Assembly (NCBI RefSeq): GCF_042434095.1
Contig: NZ_JBHLUE010000004.1
Coordinates: 558,001-622,000, forward strand
Reading direction: 5' to 3'
Source of the DNA: KBS50 sp042434095
GTDB taxonomy: Bacteria > Actinomycetota > Actinomycetes > Mycobacteriales > Micromonosporaceae
DNA length: 64,000 nt
Part shown: positions 26,708-33,994 of the stretch, in pieces
Layout: each line of letters begins with the position of its first letter
Position numbering within the stretch: position 1 is the first letter of the stretch
The notes under the pieces: model-generated
Seen by the model: the letters and a program-made list of their open reading frames with translations, nothing else
What the model was told of the DNA's origin: nothing
Databases searched by the model: none
Position numbers and translations under genes: made by a program

Positions 26708-26763
26708 GATCATGAGGTTGGCCGGCCGTTCCCCGGCGTGTCGCGCCCGCCAGCTTCATGATC
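26708..26763. repeat. 56-bp inverted-repeat element with GATCATGA termini
   Basis: Left arm GATCATGAGGTTGGC (26708-26722) and right arm GCCAGCTTCATGATC (26749-26763) match as inverted repeats at 13 of 15 positions. It spans the last 17-18 codons and stop of the small membrane-protein gene, supplying the reading DDHEAGGRDTPGN and the TGA. Looks like an inserted palindromic element. A second family distinct from the 52-bp repeat. Confidence 0.6.
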
Positions 26764-27261
26764 GTCCGGAGGGGTGCGCGGCCGGCGGGGGCGGCGGCGG
26801 GACAGCAGGGCGGCGGCGGCCACGCCGAGCCAGAGCGCGAGCAGCCAGACCGCCAGGCCGCGCGGGTAATCGCGATCCTGCAGGCCGGGGTTCGGCGGCG
26901 CCGCCGCCGGCCGCCAGACCAGCGGCACCGCGATCAGCAACAGCGTGCCGGTCACCACCAGGCCGCCCCGCAGCCAGCGCCGGGCCGCGGGGCCACGCGC
27001 CAGCCGGGTCAGGGCGAGCCCGACCAGCCCGACCAGCGGCGCCACCAGGACGTCGTGCAGCACCGGCCCGGCCAGCAGCCACCAGGCGGTCGCACCGAGC
27101 TGCGGCCGGAGCAGGAACAGCCCGTACCCGCCGGCCGCCGCGCCGGCCAGCACCAGCACGGTCCGCACGCCCCGCTGCCCGGACCCGCCCACGGATGACC
27201 CGGCCGACAGATCGGCCGGCGCCGGCCCGGCCGGATCGGCGCCGGCTGCCGGGTGTGTCAT
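26710..27261 (-). CDS. Small membrane protein at end of glycan/Mo operon
   Basis: 183 residues. Four membrane segments: RTVLVLAGAAAGGYGLFLL, WWLLAGPVLHDVLVAPLVGLVGLAL, GLVVTGTLLLIAVPLVW and LAVWLLALWLGVAAAALL. Starts on the stop of the Mo-enzyme gene (ATGA). The position downstream of a cytochrome-b/molybdopterin fusion suggests an accessory role. No family recognised. The final ~18 residues are encoded by a palindromic repeat, so the original C-terminus may have been different. Confidence 0.8.
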   Translation of the reverse strand: MTHPAAGADPAGPAPADLSAGSSVGGSGQRGVRTVLVLAGAAAGGYGLFLLRPQLGATAWWLLAGPVLHDVLVAPLVGLVGLALTRLARGPAARRWLRGGLVVTGTLLLIAVPLVWRPAAAPPNPGLQDRDYPRGLAVWLLALWLGVAAAALLSRRRPRRPRTPPDDHEAGGRDTPGNGRPTS

Positions 27262-28487
27262 GGCAGCACCTCCAGCCTGGTCACCCACTTGGTCTGGAGC
27301 ACGCCGGGCCGGCTCGGGGCGATGATCCGGCAGGGGTACCCGTGGTCCGGCGTCAGCGGCGCCCCGGCCAGCCCGAGCGCCAGCAGCGTGCGCGGATCCC
27401 GCGCGTGCGCGGCCGGCAGCACGCTGGACGCGTACAGCCCGTCCCCCTCCAGCGAGCGCACCCGCACGGGCCGCCCGGCCGGGGCGCCGGCCGCGGCGAG
27501 CAGCGCCCGCACCGGCACCCCGGTCCAGGTGGCGGTGGCGCTCCACCCCTCGACGCAGGCGATCGGCAACCGTTCCGAGCGCTGCGGCAACGCGGCCAGC
27601 TCGGCCAGGCTGAACGACCGGGACCCGCCCGGATGCGTCACGGTGAGCCGCCAGTCCGGCGGGACCGCCACGCCGGCCGCCGCGGCGGTCCGGTTGACCG
27701 GGACCCCGGCCGGCGGGTCCGCGCCGCGCCAGGCCAGCGGCGAGAGCCAGCGCAGGCCGGGCACCGTGACACCGGCCGTGGCCAGCACCGCGGCCCCGGC
27801 GGCCCCCACGGCGGTACGCAGCACCGCGCGCCGTTCGGCCACGAACGCCGGCGCCCCGTACCCGGTCCGCAGGGCCGCCCGGGTGACCGGCAGCTTCACG
27901 CCCACGTGCGCGAGCAGCGCGCCGACGGCCAGCCAGGCCACCGCGTAGTGGGCGGCCGGGAAGAAGAACCGCCACGGGTACGACTGGGCCACGTTGAACA
28001 GCCCGGTGACCAGCTCGAAGAACACGGCCGCGAGCAGCGCGAGGATGCTCGCCCGCTCGGCCGCGTGCCCGAGCAGCGGGCCAAGCCGGGACGCCGGACC
28101 GGCCCCCGCCCCGCCCCGCCCGCGGCCGCGCCACCGGGGCGGCCGGGCGAACAGCCGCGGGTAGACGGCCCACAGCTTTGCCAGCAGCAGCGGCACGGCC
28201 GCCACCCCGGAGAGCACGTGCAGCCCCTGGGTCACCCGGTAGAGCTGGACCGGCCGGGTCGGCCAGCCGAAGCCGGCCGGCGGGTGCTGGGCCAGATGGC
28301 TCGCCAGCCCGGTGCCGAAGCAGACCGCCACCGCCACGCCCAGCCACAGGCCCAGCCGGGCGGCCACCTGCGGCGCGTGCCCGGGCGCCCGGAAGTCCTC
28401 CGGCCGGGGCGCCCGCGGCCGTGGCCAGCGCGGCCGGGCCGGAAGGGGCCGGCGCGGGCGCGGCGCCGGCGTCGACGGGGGCGTCAT
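27258..28487 (-). CDS. Membrane-anchored molybdopterin-dependent oxidoreductase (sulfite-oxidase/MsrP-like domain)
   Basis: 409 residues. The N-terminal half has about four membrane helices with histidines in place for heme b (GLASHLAQHPP, LYRVTQGLHVLSGVAAV, FFPAAHYAVAWLAVGALLAHVGVKLP), i.e. a cytochrome-b561-like unit. The C-terminal half is an oxidoreductase molybdopterin-binding domain: FSLAELAALPQ, the Mo-ligand cysteine in IACVEGWSATATWTGVPV, and GYPCRIIAPSRPGVLQTKWVTRLEV. The domain faces the outside in homologues such as MsrP, with the membrane part feeding electrons. Substrate unknown; a sulfoxide is plausible given neighbours. Overlaps genes on both sides by 4 bp. Confidence 0.88.
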   Translation of the reverse strand: MTPPSTPAPRPRRPLPARPRWPRPRAPRPEDFRAPGHAPQVAARLGLWLGVAVAVCFGTGLASHLAQHPPAGFGWPTRPVQLYRVTQGLHVLSGVAAVPLLLAKLWAVYPRLFARPPRWRGRGRGGAGAGPASRLGPLLGHAAERASILALLAAVFFELVTGLFNVAQSYPWRFFFPAAHYAVAWLAVGALLAHVGVKLPVTRAALRTGYGAPAFVAERRAVLRTAVGAAGAAVLATAGVTVPGLRWLSPLAWRGADPPAGVPVNRTAAAAGVAVPPDWRLTVTHPGGSRSFSLAELAALPQRSERLPIACVEGWSATATWTGVPVRALLAAAGAPAGRPVRVRSLEGDGLYASSVLPAAHARDPRTLLALGLAGAPLTPDHGYPCRIIAPSRPGVLQTKWVTRLEVLP

Positions 28488-29164
28488 CGCGATCGCACCA
28501 GTTCGACGAACCAGCGTCCCTGCACCGGCAGGACGTTCTGCACGGTCAGCGCGCCGGCCGGGACGTACCGGTGCACCAGATCGGACGCGAGCCCGGCCCA
28601 GTGGAACGCGGGCCCGCGCCGGGCCGGGCCGGCACCCCGGCCGTACGCCAGGTGCGCCGGCCCGGCCCAGCCGCCGGCGCCGGGGGCGTCCACCTCCACC
28701 AGGGTCGTGCCGCCGGGACGCAGCAGCGCCGCGCAGCGGCGCAGCAGCGCCGCCGGGTCACCGCCGATGCCGATGTTGCCGTCCAGCAGTAGCACGTGCG
28801 CCCACCGCCCCTCCCCGGGAAGCTCTTCGAAGACGTCCCGGCACAGCGCGGCGGCGCCGCGCCGGCGGGTCAGCCGCACCGCCACCGGCGAGGTGTCGAT
28901 GCCGAGCGCCGGCAGCCCGCGCCGGGCCACCGCGGCCACCGCCCGGCCGGGTCCGCAGCCGACGTCCAGGGTGGGACCCGCGCACCGGGCCACCAGCCAC
29001 CGGACGGCCGGTTCGGCCGGGCCGTGCCAGCGGCGTACCGGCAGCGGGGTCCACCGGCCGTCGGGCCGGATCAGCCAGTACGGCCGCGGCCGGGCATCCG
29101 CGCCGAGCACCGCCGCGAAGGTCGGCCCGGTGGCGAGGGCGGGCGCCGGGGCGCTCCCGGTCAT
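28484..29164 (-). CDS. Class I SAM-dependent methyltransferase
   Basis: 226 residues. SAM motif I TLDVGCGPGRAVAAVA, motif II acidic end LGIDTSPVAVRL, and motif LLLDGNIGIGGDP then LLRPGGTTLVEVDAPGAGG. The preceding residues (YWLIRPDGRWTPLPVRRWHGPAEPAVRWLVARCAGP) have the CYPWxxW-like layout of methyltransferases found next to TIGR04282 proteins. Acts in the cytoplasm, acceptor unknown. ATG 29164 overlaps the upstream stop (ATGA). Fourth position in the five-gene run counting from the 3' end. Confidence 0.88.
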   Translation of the reverse strand: MTGSAPAPALATGPTFAAVLGADARPRPYWLIRPDGRWTPLPVRRWHGPAEPAVRWLVARCAGPTLDVGCGPGRAVAAVARRGLPALGIDTSPVAVRLTRRRGAAALCRDVFEELPGEGRWAHVLLLDGNIGIGGDPAALLRRCAALLRPGGTTLVEVDAPGAGGWAGPAHLAYGRGAGPARRGPAFHWAGLASDLVHRYVPAGALTVQNVLPVQGRWFVELVRSR

Positions 29165-29841
29165 GCCGGCGCCGCCGTCCGTGCGGCCCGGTCCACCGCG
29201 GCCACCGCCGCGCCGAACCTGCCGGCCGGCGAGCCGGCGGCCACCGTCCGGGCGGCCCGCCAGGTGTCCACATCGGTCAGCTCGGGCAGGTCGCCCACCC
29301 GCAGCCCGCGGGCGACGAGCGCGGCCCGGGTCAGCCGCCCGGTGTCCGGAGTGGACATCGGTACGGCGCGCAGCGCCGCGGCGTGCCGAGGATCGGCCAG
29401 GCCGAGGGCCCACCAGCCGCCGTCGGTGGCCGGACCGAGCAGCGCCTCCTCGCCCGCCAGCCGGCGTGCCGCCGCGGCCAGCACGGCGGGACCCGCCTGC
29501 GGGGTGTCCATCCCGAGCTGCAGCACCGGCCGGCCCGGGGCCAGCGCGGCCGCGTCGGCGTGCGCGTTCGCCAGCCGCTCCGCCAAGCCGGTCCCGCGCT
29601 GGGGGAAGAGCCGCCAGCCGGCCAGCGCGGCGCGCAGCTCGGCCGACCGGACCGCCGCGTCCAGCCGGCCGGCAAGGGCCAGCACGGGAAGCGCGCCCGG
29701 GGTGGCCCGTACCGCGTCGAGGGTGTCCAGCAGCGCGGCGGCGGCCACCGCCGCGGCCTGACCGGGCGTGGCCGGCGGGCAGAGCCGGGTCTTGACCAGG
29801 CCGGGCACCGGCGCCTTCGCCATCACCAGCAGCACGGTCAT
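29161..29841 (-). CDS. DUF2064 / TIGR04282-type glycosyltransferase-like protein
   Basis: 226 residues. MTVLLVMAKAPVPGLVKTRLCPPATP is the hallmark start of the family (a nucleotidyl-binding loop like GT-A enzymes), followed by LQLGMDTPQAGPAVL and LGPATDGGWWALGLADPR. Members are predicted sugar-nucleotide enzymes and occur in cell-wall and arsenosugar loci; Rv0540 of M. tuberculosis is of this type. Located between the GT2 and methyltransferase genes with 4-bp overlaps at both ends, so it is part of the same product pathway. Confidence 0.88.
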   Translation of the reverse strand: MTVLLVMAKAPVPGLVKTRLCPPATPGQAAAVAAAALLDTLDAVRATPGALPVLALAGRLDAAVRSAELRAALAGWRLFPQRGTGLAERLANAHADAAALAPGRPVLQLGMDTPQAGPAVLAAAARRLAGEEALLGPATDGGWWALGLADPRHAAALRAVPMSTPDTGRLTRAALVARGLRVGDLPELTDVDTWRAARTVAAGSPAGRFGAAVAAVDRAARTAAPA

Positions 29842-30494
29842 CGCAGCACCCCCGCCATGTCCCGGGCCGCTCGCAGGGTGCCGCGGACCGAACCGGAGAC
29901 CTTCGAGCGCGTCCCGGCGGCCCGGCGGGCGTACCCGACGTCCAGCTCCCGGATCCGCCAGCCGGCGCGGCCGGCGCGCAGCAGCAGCTCCAGCGGGTAG
30001 CCGAAGGCGCGGTCGGTCACCCCGAGGTCCAGCAGCGCCGTCCGGCGGGCCACCCGGACCGGCCCGATGTCGTGCACCGGTACGCCGCGGCGGCGCAGCA
30101 GGGCCGCGATGAGCGCGTTGCCGAGCCTTGCGTGCCAGGGCCAGGCACCGACCGCCACCGGCACCCGGCGACCCACCACCAGATCCGCGGCGCCGGCCAG
30201 CACCGGCGCGGCGAGCCCGGGCAACGCCGCCGGGTCGAGCGAGCCGTCCGCGTCCAGCACGCAGACCAGCTCCGCGCCGGCCGCCAGCAAGCCGCGGTGT
30301 ACGGCCGCGCCGTACCCGCGGCGCGGCTCGGTCACCACGTGCGCGCCGTACCGGCGGGCCACCTCGGCCGAGCCGTCCGTGGAACCGTTGTCCACCACGA
30401 TCGCCCGGTAGCCGGGCGGCAGCGCCGACAGCACCCCCGGCAGCGCCGCCGCCTCGTCGAGGCAGGGCAGCACCACGTCCAGCGTGATCTCCAT
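29838..30494 (-). CDS. Family 2 glycosyltransferase (polyprenyl-phosphate-sugar synthase-like)
   Basis: 218 residues from ATG 30494; an extension to 30563 is Arg-rich and runs through the promoter. GT-A fold: VVLPCLDEAAALPGVL, IVVDNGSTDGSAEVA, the DXD-like LDADGSLDP, and GRRVP. The C-terminal RIRELDVGYARRAAGTRSKVSG matches DPM-synthase-like enzymes that load sugar onto polyprenyl phosphate. Homologue class of Rv0539. First gene of the minus-strand operon, facing the GT-C gene across a 146-bp promoter region. Confidence 0.9.
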   Translation of the reverse strand: MEITLDVVLPCLDEAAALPGVLSALPPGYRAIVVDNGSTDGSAEVARRYGAHVVTEPRRGYGAAVHRGLLAAGAELVCVLDADGSLDPAALPGLAAPVLAGAADLVVGRRVPVAVGAWPWHARLGNALIAALLRRRGVPVHDIGPVRVARRTALLDLGVTDRAFGYPLELLLRAGRAGWRIRELDVGYARRAAGTRSKVSGSVRGTLRAARDMAGVLR

Positions 30495-30541
30495 GCGGCG
30501 ACGGTAGGTGCGTTTCCGCCGTCCCGACCCGCCCCGCCCGC

Positions 30542-30575
30542 TTACGGAACCCTTACGCCACAACGATTCCTTACG
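30542..30575. promoter_or_regulatory. CTTACG direct repeats in the shared glycan promoter region
   Basis: TTACG occurs at 30542, 30553 and 30571; the first two are exactly 11 bp apart, the spacing of OmpR-type direct repeats. The complement CGTAA recurs at 33115 just upstream of the OmpR-type regulator gene at 33176. Candidate binding site for that regulator, driving both the GT2 operon and the GT-C gene. Confidence 0.4.
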
Positions 30576-30640
30576 AGTCCGTGACGTCCCGCCACGACAC
30601 CGGCGGAGGGCGGTGAAGCCCGCTACCGTCGGCGGTCACC

Positions 30641-32008
30641 ATGACGCAGCCGCCACAACAGACTCCCCGCCCCTCGCCGTCGGCCGGGCGCGCCGATCTC
30701 GTCGTACTCGCCGTCGAGGCCGGCCTGGTGGCCGCGGCGGCCCTGGTGGGCGCGGTGCTCAACCAGCGCGGCGTCCGGCTGCACGCCGACGCCGCGCCGC
30801 TGTACGCCAGCTGGCACCCGCACGTCGGCTGGGGCACCCCGGCGGCGCTGCTGGTGGCGGTCGCGGTCGTCCGCTGGGGCCCGCCGCTGGCCCGCCGGCT
30901 GGGCTGGCGGCCGCTGCTGGCCGCCGGGTACGCCGCCGCGGTGGCCTGGACCCTCGCGCTCGCGCTGGTCGACGGCTGGTCGACCGGGCTGGCCCGGCGG
31001 CTCACCCCGCAGGCCGAGTACCTGTGGGAGGTGAAGCGGGTCACCGACATCCCGGCCATGCTGGCCGGCTTCACCGGGCGGATCCTGGACTTCCAGCCCG
31101 ACTCGTGGGCCACGCACACCGCCGGCCATCCGCCCGGCGCGCTGCTCGTGTTCGTCTGGCTGGACCGGCTCGGCCTCGGCGGCGGGGCCGCGGCGGCGCT
31201 GCTCTGCGTGCTCGTGGGCGGCACGGTGGCGGTGTCCGTGCCGGTGACGCTGCGGGCGCTGGGCGACGAGGCCGCGGCCCGGGCCGTGCTGCCGTTCCTG
31301 GTGCTGCTGCCCGGCGCGGTCTGGGTGGGCGCCTCGGCCGACGGCATCTTCGCCGGCGTGGTGGCGGCCGGGCTGGCGCTGCTGGCGCTGCCCGGCCGGT
31401 GGGCCGCCGTCCCGGCCGGGCTGCTGCTGGGCTTCGCTCTGTACCTCTCCTATGGCCTCGTGCTCGTGGGCCCGCTCGCCGTCGTGGTGCTCGCGCTCCG
31501 CCCGGGCCGGGCGGCCGGGGCGGTCCGGACGGGTCTGCTGGCGGCGGCCGGCGTGCTGGCCGTGGTGCTGGCGTTCACGCTCGCCGGCTTCGACTGGTGG
31601 ACGGGCTACCGGCTGGTGGCCATCCGCTACGACCAGGGCTGGGCCGCGGACCGCCCGTACGGCTACTGGGTCTGGGCGAACCTGGCCGCGCTGGTGTGCT
31701 CGGCCGGGCCGGCCGCGGCGCCCGCGGTGCGCCGCGCCGTCACGCAGCTGCGGGGGGCGCGCGGCGCCACGGCCTGGCTGCGTCGCGGCGGCCCGACGGC
31801 CTGGCTGCCGCTGGCGGCGGCGCTCGCCGTGCTGGCCGCGGACGCGTCCGGGTTCTCCAAGGCGGAGGTCGAGCGGATCTGGCTGCCGTTCCTGGTCTGG
31901 CTGCTGGTGGCCACCGCCCGGCTGCCGGAGTCGGACCGGCGGCGGTGGCTGGCCGCCCAGGCCGTCACCGCGCTGGCCGTCAACCACCTGCTGCTGACGG
32001 TGTCCTGA
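30641..32008 (+). CDS. GT-C-type integral membrane glycosyltransferase, methylthioxylose-transferase-like
   Basis: 455 residues, ten or more membrane segments. The first large loop has acidic residues (LHADAAPLYASW) and a second loop reads FQPDSWATHTAGHPPGALLVFVWLDRLG; the HPPG block is typical of actinobacterial MtxT-like proteins such as Rv0541c. A further conserved motif is KAEVERIWLPFLVWL near the C-terminus. Expected to use a polyprenyl-phosphate sugar made by the divergent GT2 and act on the outer face of the membrane. Neighbour content supports MtxT; sequence alone is suggestive. Overlaps the convergent epimerase gene by 29 bp. Confidence 0.8.
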   Translation: MTQPPQQTPRPSPSAGRADLVVLAVEAGLVAAAALVGAVLNQRGVRLHADAAPLYASWHPHVGWGTPAALLVAVAVVRWGPPLARRLGWRPLLAAGYAAAVAWTLALALVDGWSTGLARRLTPQAEYLWEVKRVTDIPAMLAGFTGRILDFQPDSWATHTAGHPPGALLVFVWLDRLGLGGGAAAALLCVLVGGTVAVSVPVTLRALGDEAAARAVLPFLVLLPGAVWVGASADGIFAGVVAAGLALLALPGRWAAVPAGLLLGFALYLSYGLVLVGPLAVVVLALRPGRAAGAVRTGLLAAAGVLAVVLAFTLAGFDWWTGYRLVAIRYDQGWAADRPYGYWVWANLAALVCSAGPAAAPAVRRAVTQLRGARGATAWLRRGGPTAWLPLAAALAVLAADASGFSKAEVERIWLPFLVWLLVATARLPESDRRRWLAAQAVTALAVNHLLLTVS

Positions 32009-33062
32009 CCCGGGCCGGCGGCCGGAGCGGATCCGTGGCGAAGGCGGCCACCCCGGCCCGGAACGGCACCTCCGCCACGAAGCCCAGCCGCAGCGCGGCG
32101 CGGCGCGGATCGGCCACCACGTGCCGGACGTCGGCCGCGCGGGCCCCGCCGACCACCTCGGGCGGCGGACCGGCCATCGCCGCGGCCAGCTCGGTGGCCA
32201 ACTCCCCCACCGTGTGCTGTTCCCCGGAGCAGACGTTCACCGCCTCGAAGCCGTCCGCCGGGCGATCCGCGCGCAGCGCCAGCAGGTTCGCCCGGGCCAC
32301 GTCGCGGACGTGTACGAAGTCCCGACGCTGCCGGCCGTCCTCCAGCACCCGGGGCGGCCGGCCGGCCGCGAGCGCCGACCGGAAGATCGAGGCCACCCCC
32401 GCGTACGGGGTGTCGCGGGGCATCCGCGGCCCGTACACGTTGTGGTAGCGCAGCGCCCACACCGAGCCGCCGGTCTGCCGGGCCCACGCGGCCGCCAGGT
32501 GCTCCTGGGCCAGCTTGGTGGCCGCGTACGTGCTCCGCGGGCGCAGCGGCGCCTCCTCCGGCACCAGCTCGGAACGCAGCGGCGCGGCGCAGCGCGGACA
32601 GCCCGGGTCGTACCGGCCGGCCGCGAGGTCCTCCGGGCGGCGCGGGGCGGGCGGCACCAGCCCGTGCGCGGCGCACCGGTATCGCCCCTCGCCGTAGACC
32701 ACCATCGAGCTGGCCAGCACCAGCCGGCGTACCCCGGCCGCGTGCATGGCGGCCAGCAGCACGGCGGTGCCCAGGTCGTTGTGCCCGGCGTAGCCGGGCG
32801 CGTCGGCCGGGTCGAGGCCGTGCCCCACCATGGCGGCCTGGTGGCAGACGGCGTCGACGCCGCGAAGCAGGCCGGCCAGCCGGTCCGGATCCCGTACGTC
32901 GCCGACCACCAGCGGATGCCGGGCCGACCAGTCCGGCGGGGCGTCGCCGTGCGCCTCCGGCAGCAGCGCGTCGAGCAGCGTCACGTCGTCCCCGTCCGCG
33001 GCGGCCGCGTCGGCGACGTGCGAGCCCACGAATCCGGCCCCGCCGGTGATGAGTATCCGCAT
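31980..33062 (-). CDS. NAD-dependent epimerase/dehydratase (extended SDR)
   Basis: 360 residues. MRILITGGAGFVGSHVADAA carries the GxxGxxG NAD site, and the active site is S...YAATKLAQEHL (YxxxK) preceded by LVLASSMVVYG. NVYGPRMPRDTPYAGV follows, as in UDP/dTDP-sugar epimerases. An insertion at residues ~135-180 carries four cysteines (YRCAAHGLV..., PGCPRCAAPL), a probable zinc ribbon, seen in some actinobacterial members. Likely makes the sugar nucleotide for the glycosyltransferases next door. ATG 33062 is preferred to 33071. Confidence 0.88.
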   Translation of the reverse strand: MRILITGGAGFVGSHVADAAAADGDDVTLLDALLPEAHGDAPPDWSARHPLVVGDVRDPDRLAGLLRGVDAVCHQAAMVGHGLDPADAPGYAGHNDLGTAVLLAAMHAAGVRRLVLASSMVVYGEGRYRCAAHGLVPPAPRRPEDLAAGRYDPGCPRCAAPLRSELVPEEAPLRPRSTYAATKLAQEHLAAAWARQTGGSVWALRYHNVYGPRMPRDTPYAGVASIFRSALAAGRPPRVLEDGRQRRDFVHVRDVARANLLALRADRPADGFEAVNVCSGEQHTVGELATELAAAMAGPPPEVVGGARAADVRHVVADPRRAALRLGFVAEVPFRAGVAAFATDPLRPPARVRTPSAAGG

Positions 33063-33175
33063 CCGCCCCACGCTAGGCGCGGCGCCGGTGGCCGGCGCGT
33101 ACCGGCGGCAAGCCGTAAGCGACCGGAAAGACTTTGCCCGGCGGCGCCCGGCCGGGCGCTGGCTACGCTGCGAGG

Positions 33176-33994
33176 ATGGTGGCGAACGCGGCGGTGGCCG
33201 GGGCGGGGCGGCGGGTGCTGGTGGTCGACGACGACCGGACCGTCAGCGACGTGGTGTGCCGGTACCTCGACCGGGCCGGCTACCGGGTCTCGCACGCGGC
33301 CGACGGCGCCGCGGCGCTGGCCGCGGTGGCGCGTACGGCGCCGGATCTGGTCGTCCTGGATCTGATGCTGCCGCTGATCGACGGCCTGGAGGTGTGCCGG
33401 CGGCTGCGGGACCGGTCCGCGACGCTGCCGATCGTCATGCTCACGGCCCTCGGCGACGAGGCGGACCGGATCCTCGGGTTGCAGCTCGGCGCCGACGACT
33501 ACGTGACGAAGCCGTTCTCCCCGCGCGAGCTGGTGCTGCGGGTCGGGTCGGTGCTGCGCCGGGCCGGCGTCGAGACCGGGCCGGCGGCGAGCGGGGCCGG
33601 TGTCGACGCCGGCCCGGCGGCCGGCGAGACGGGGCCGGTGGCCGGCGGTGCGGCCGGCCGCACCGGGCCGGTGCCGCCCGACGCGCCGCCGCCGCTGCGC
33701 GACGGGGAGCTGGTGGTCGACGCCGGTCGCCGGGTGGCCCGGCTGCGCGGGGCCGGGCTGGCGCTGACCGTGCGCGAGTTCGACCTGCTGGAGTTCCTGC
33801 TCCGGCACCCCGGCCGGGCGTTCCGCCGGGCCGAGCTGCTGGACCGGGTGTGGGGCTGGCGGTTCGGCGACCAGTCCACGGTCACCGTGCACGTCCGCCG
33901 GCTGCGGGAAAAGATCGAGGACGATCCGGCCGCGCCGCGCCGGATCGTCACGGTGTGGGGCGTCGGCTACCGGTACGAGTACGCCGATGCGTGA
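33176..33994 (+). CDS. OmpR-family response regulator
   Basis: 272 residues. Receiver domain with acidic pocket DDD at the start, phospho-acceptor Asp in VVLDLMLPLIDG, Thr in MLTAL and Lys in TKPFSPREL. A ~50-residue Gly/Ala/Pro linker made of an 11-residue repeat separates it from the winged-helix Trans_reg_C domain (LTVREFDLLEFLLRHPGRAF...RVWGWRFGDQSTVTVHVRRLREKIEDDP). Overlaps the following kinase gene by 8 bp. GAGG directly precedes the ATG 33176; the GTG at 33179 is also possible. Located next to the epimerase gene of the glycan locus. Confidence 0.94.
   Translation: MVANAAVAGAGRRVLVVDDDRTVSDVVCRYLDRAGYRVSHAADGAAALAAVARTAPDLVVLDLMLPLIDGLEVCRRLRDRSATLPIVMLTALGDEADRILGLQLGADDYVTKPFSPRELVLRVGSVLRRAGVETGPAASGAGVDAGPAAGETGPVAGGAAGRTGPVPPDAPPPLRDGELVVDAGRRVARLRGAGLALTVREFDLLEFLLRHPGRAFRRAELLDRVWGWRFGDQSTVTVHVRRLREKIEDDPAAPRRIVTVWGVGYRYEYADA
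33563..33628 (+). repeat. 33-bp in-frame tandem repeat in response-regulator linker
   Basis: Two 33-bp units encoding AGVETGPAASG and AGVDAGPAAGE lengthen the linker between receiver and DNA-binding domains. Multiple of three. Confidence 0.7.
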
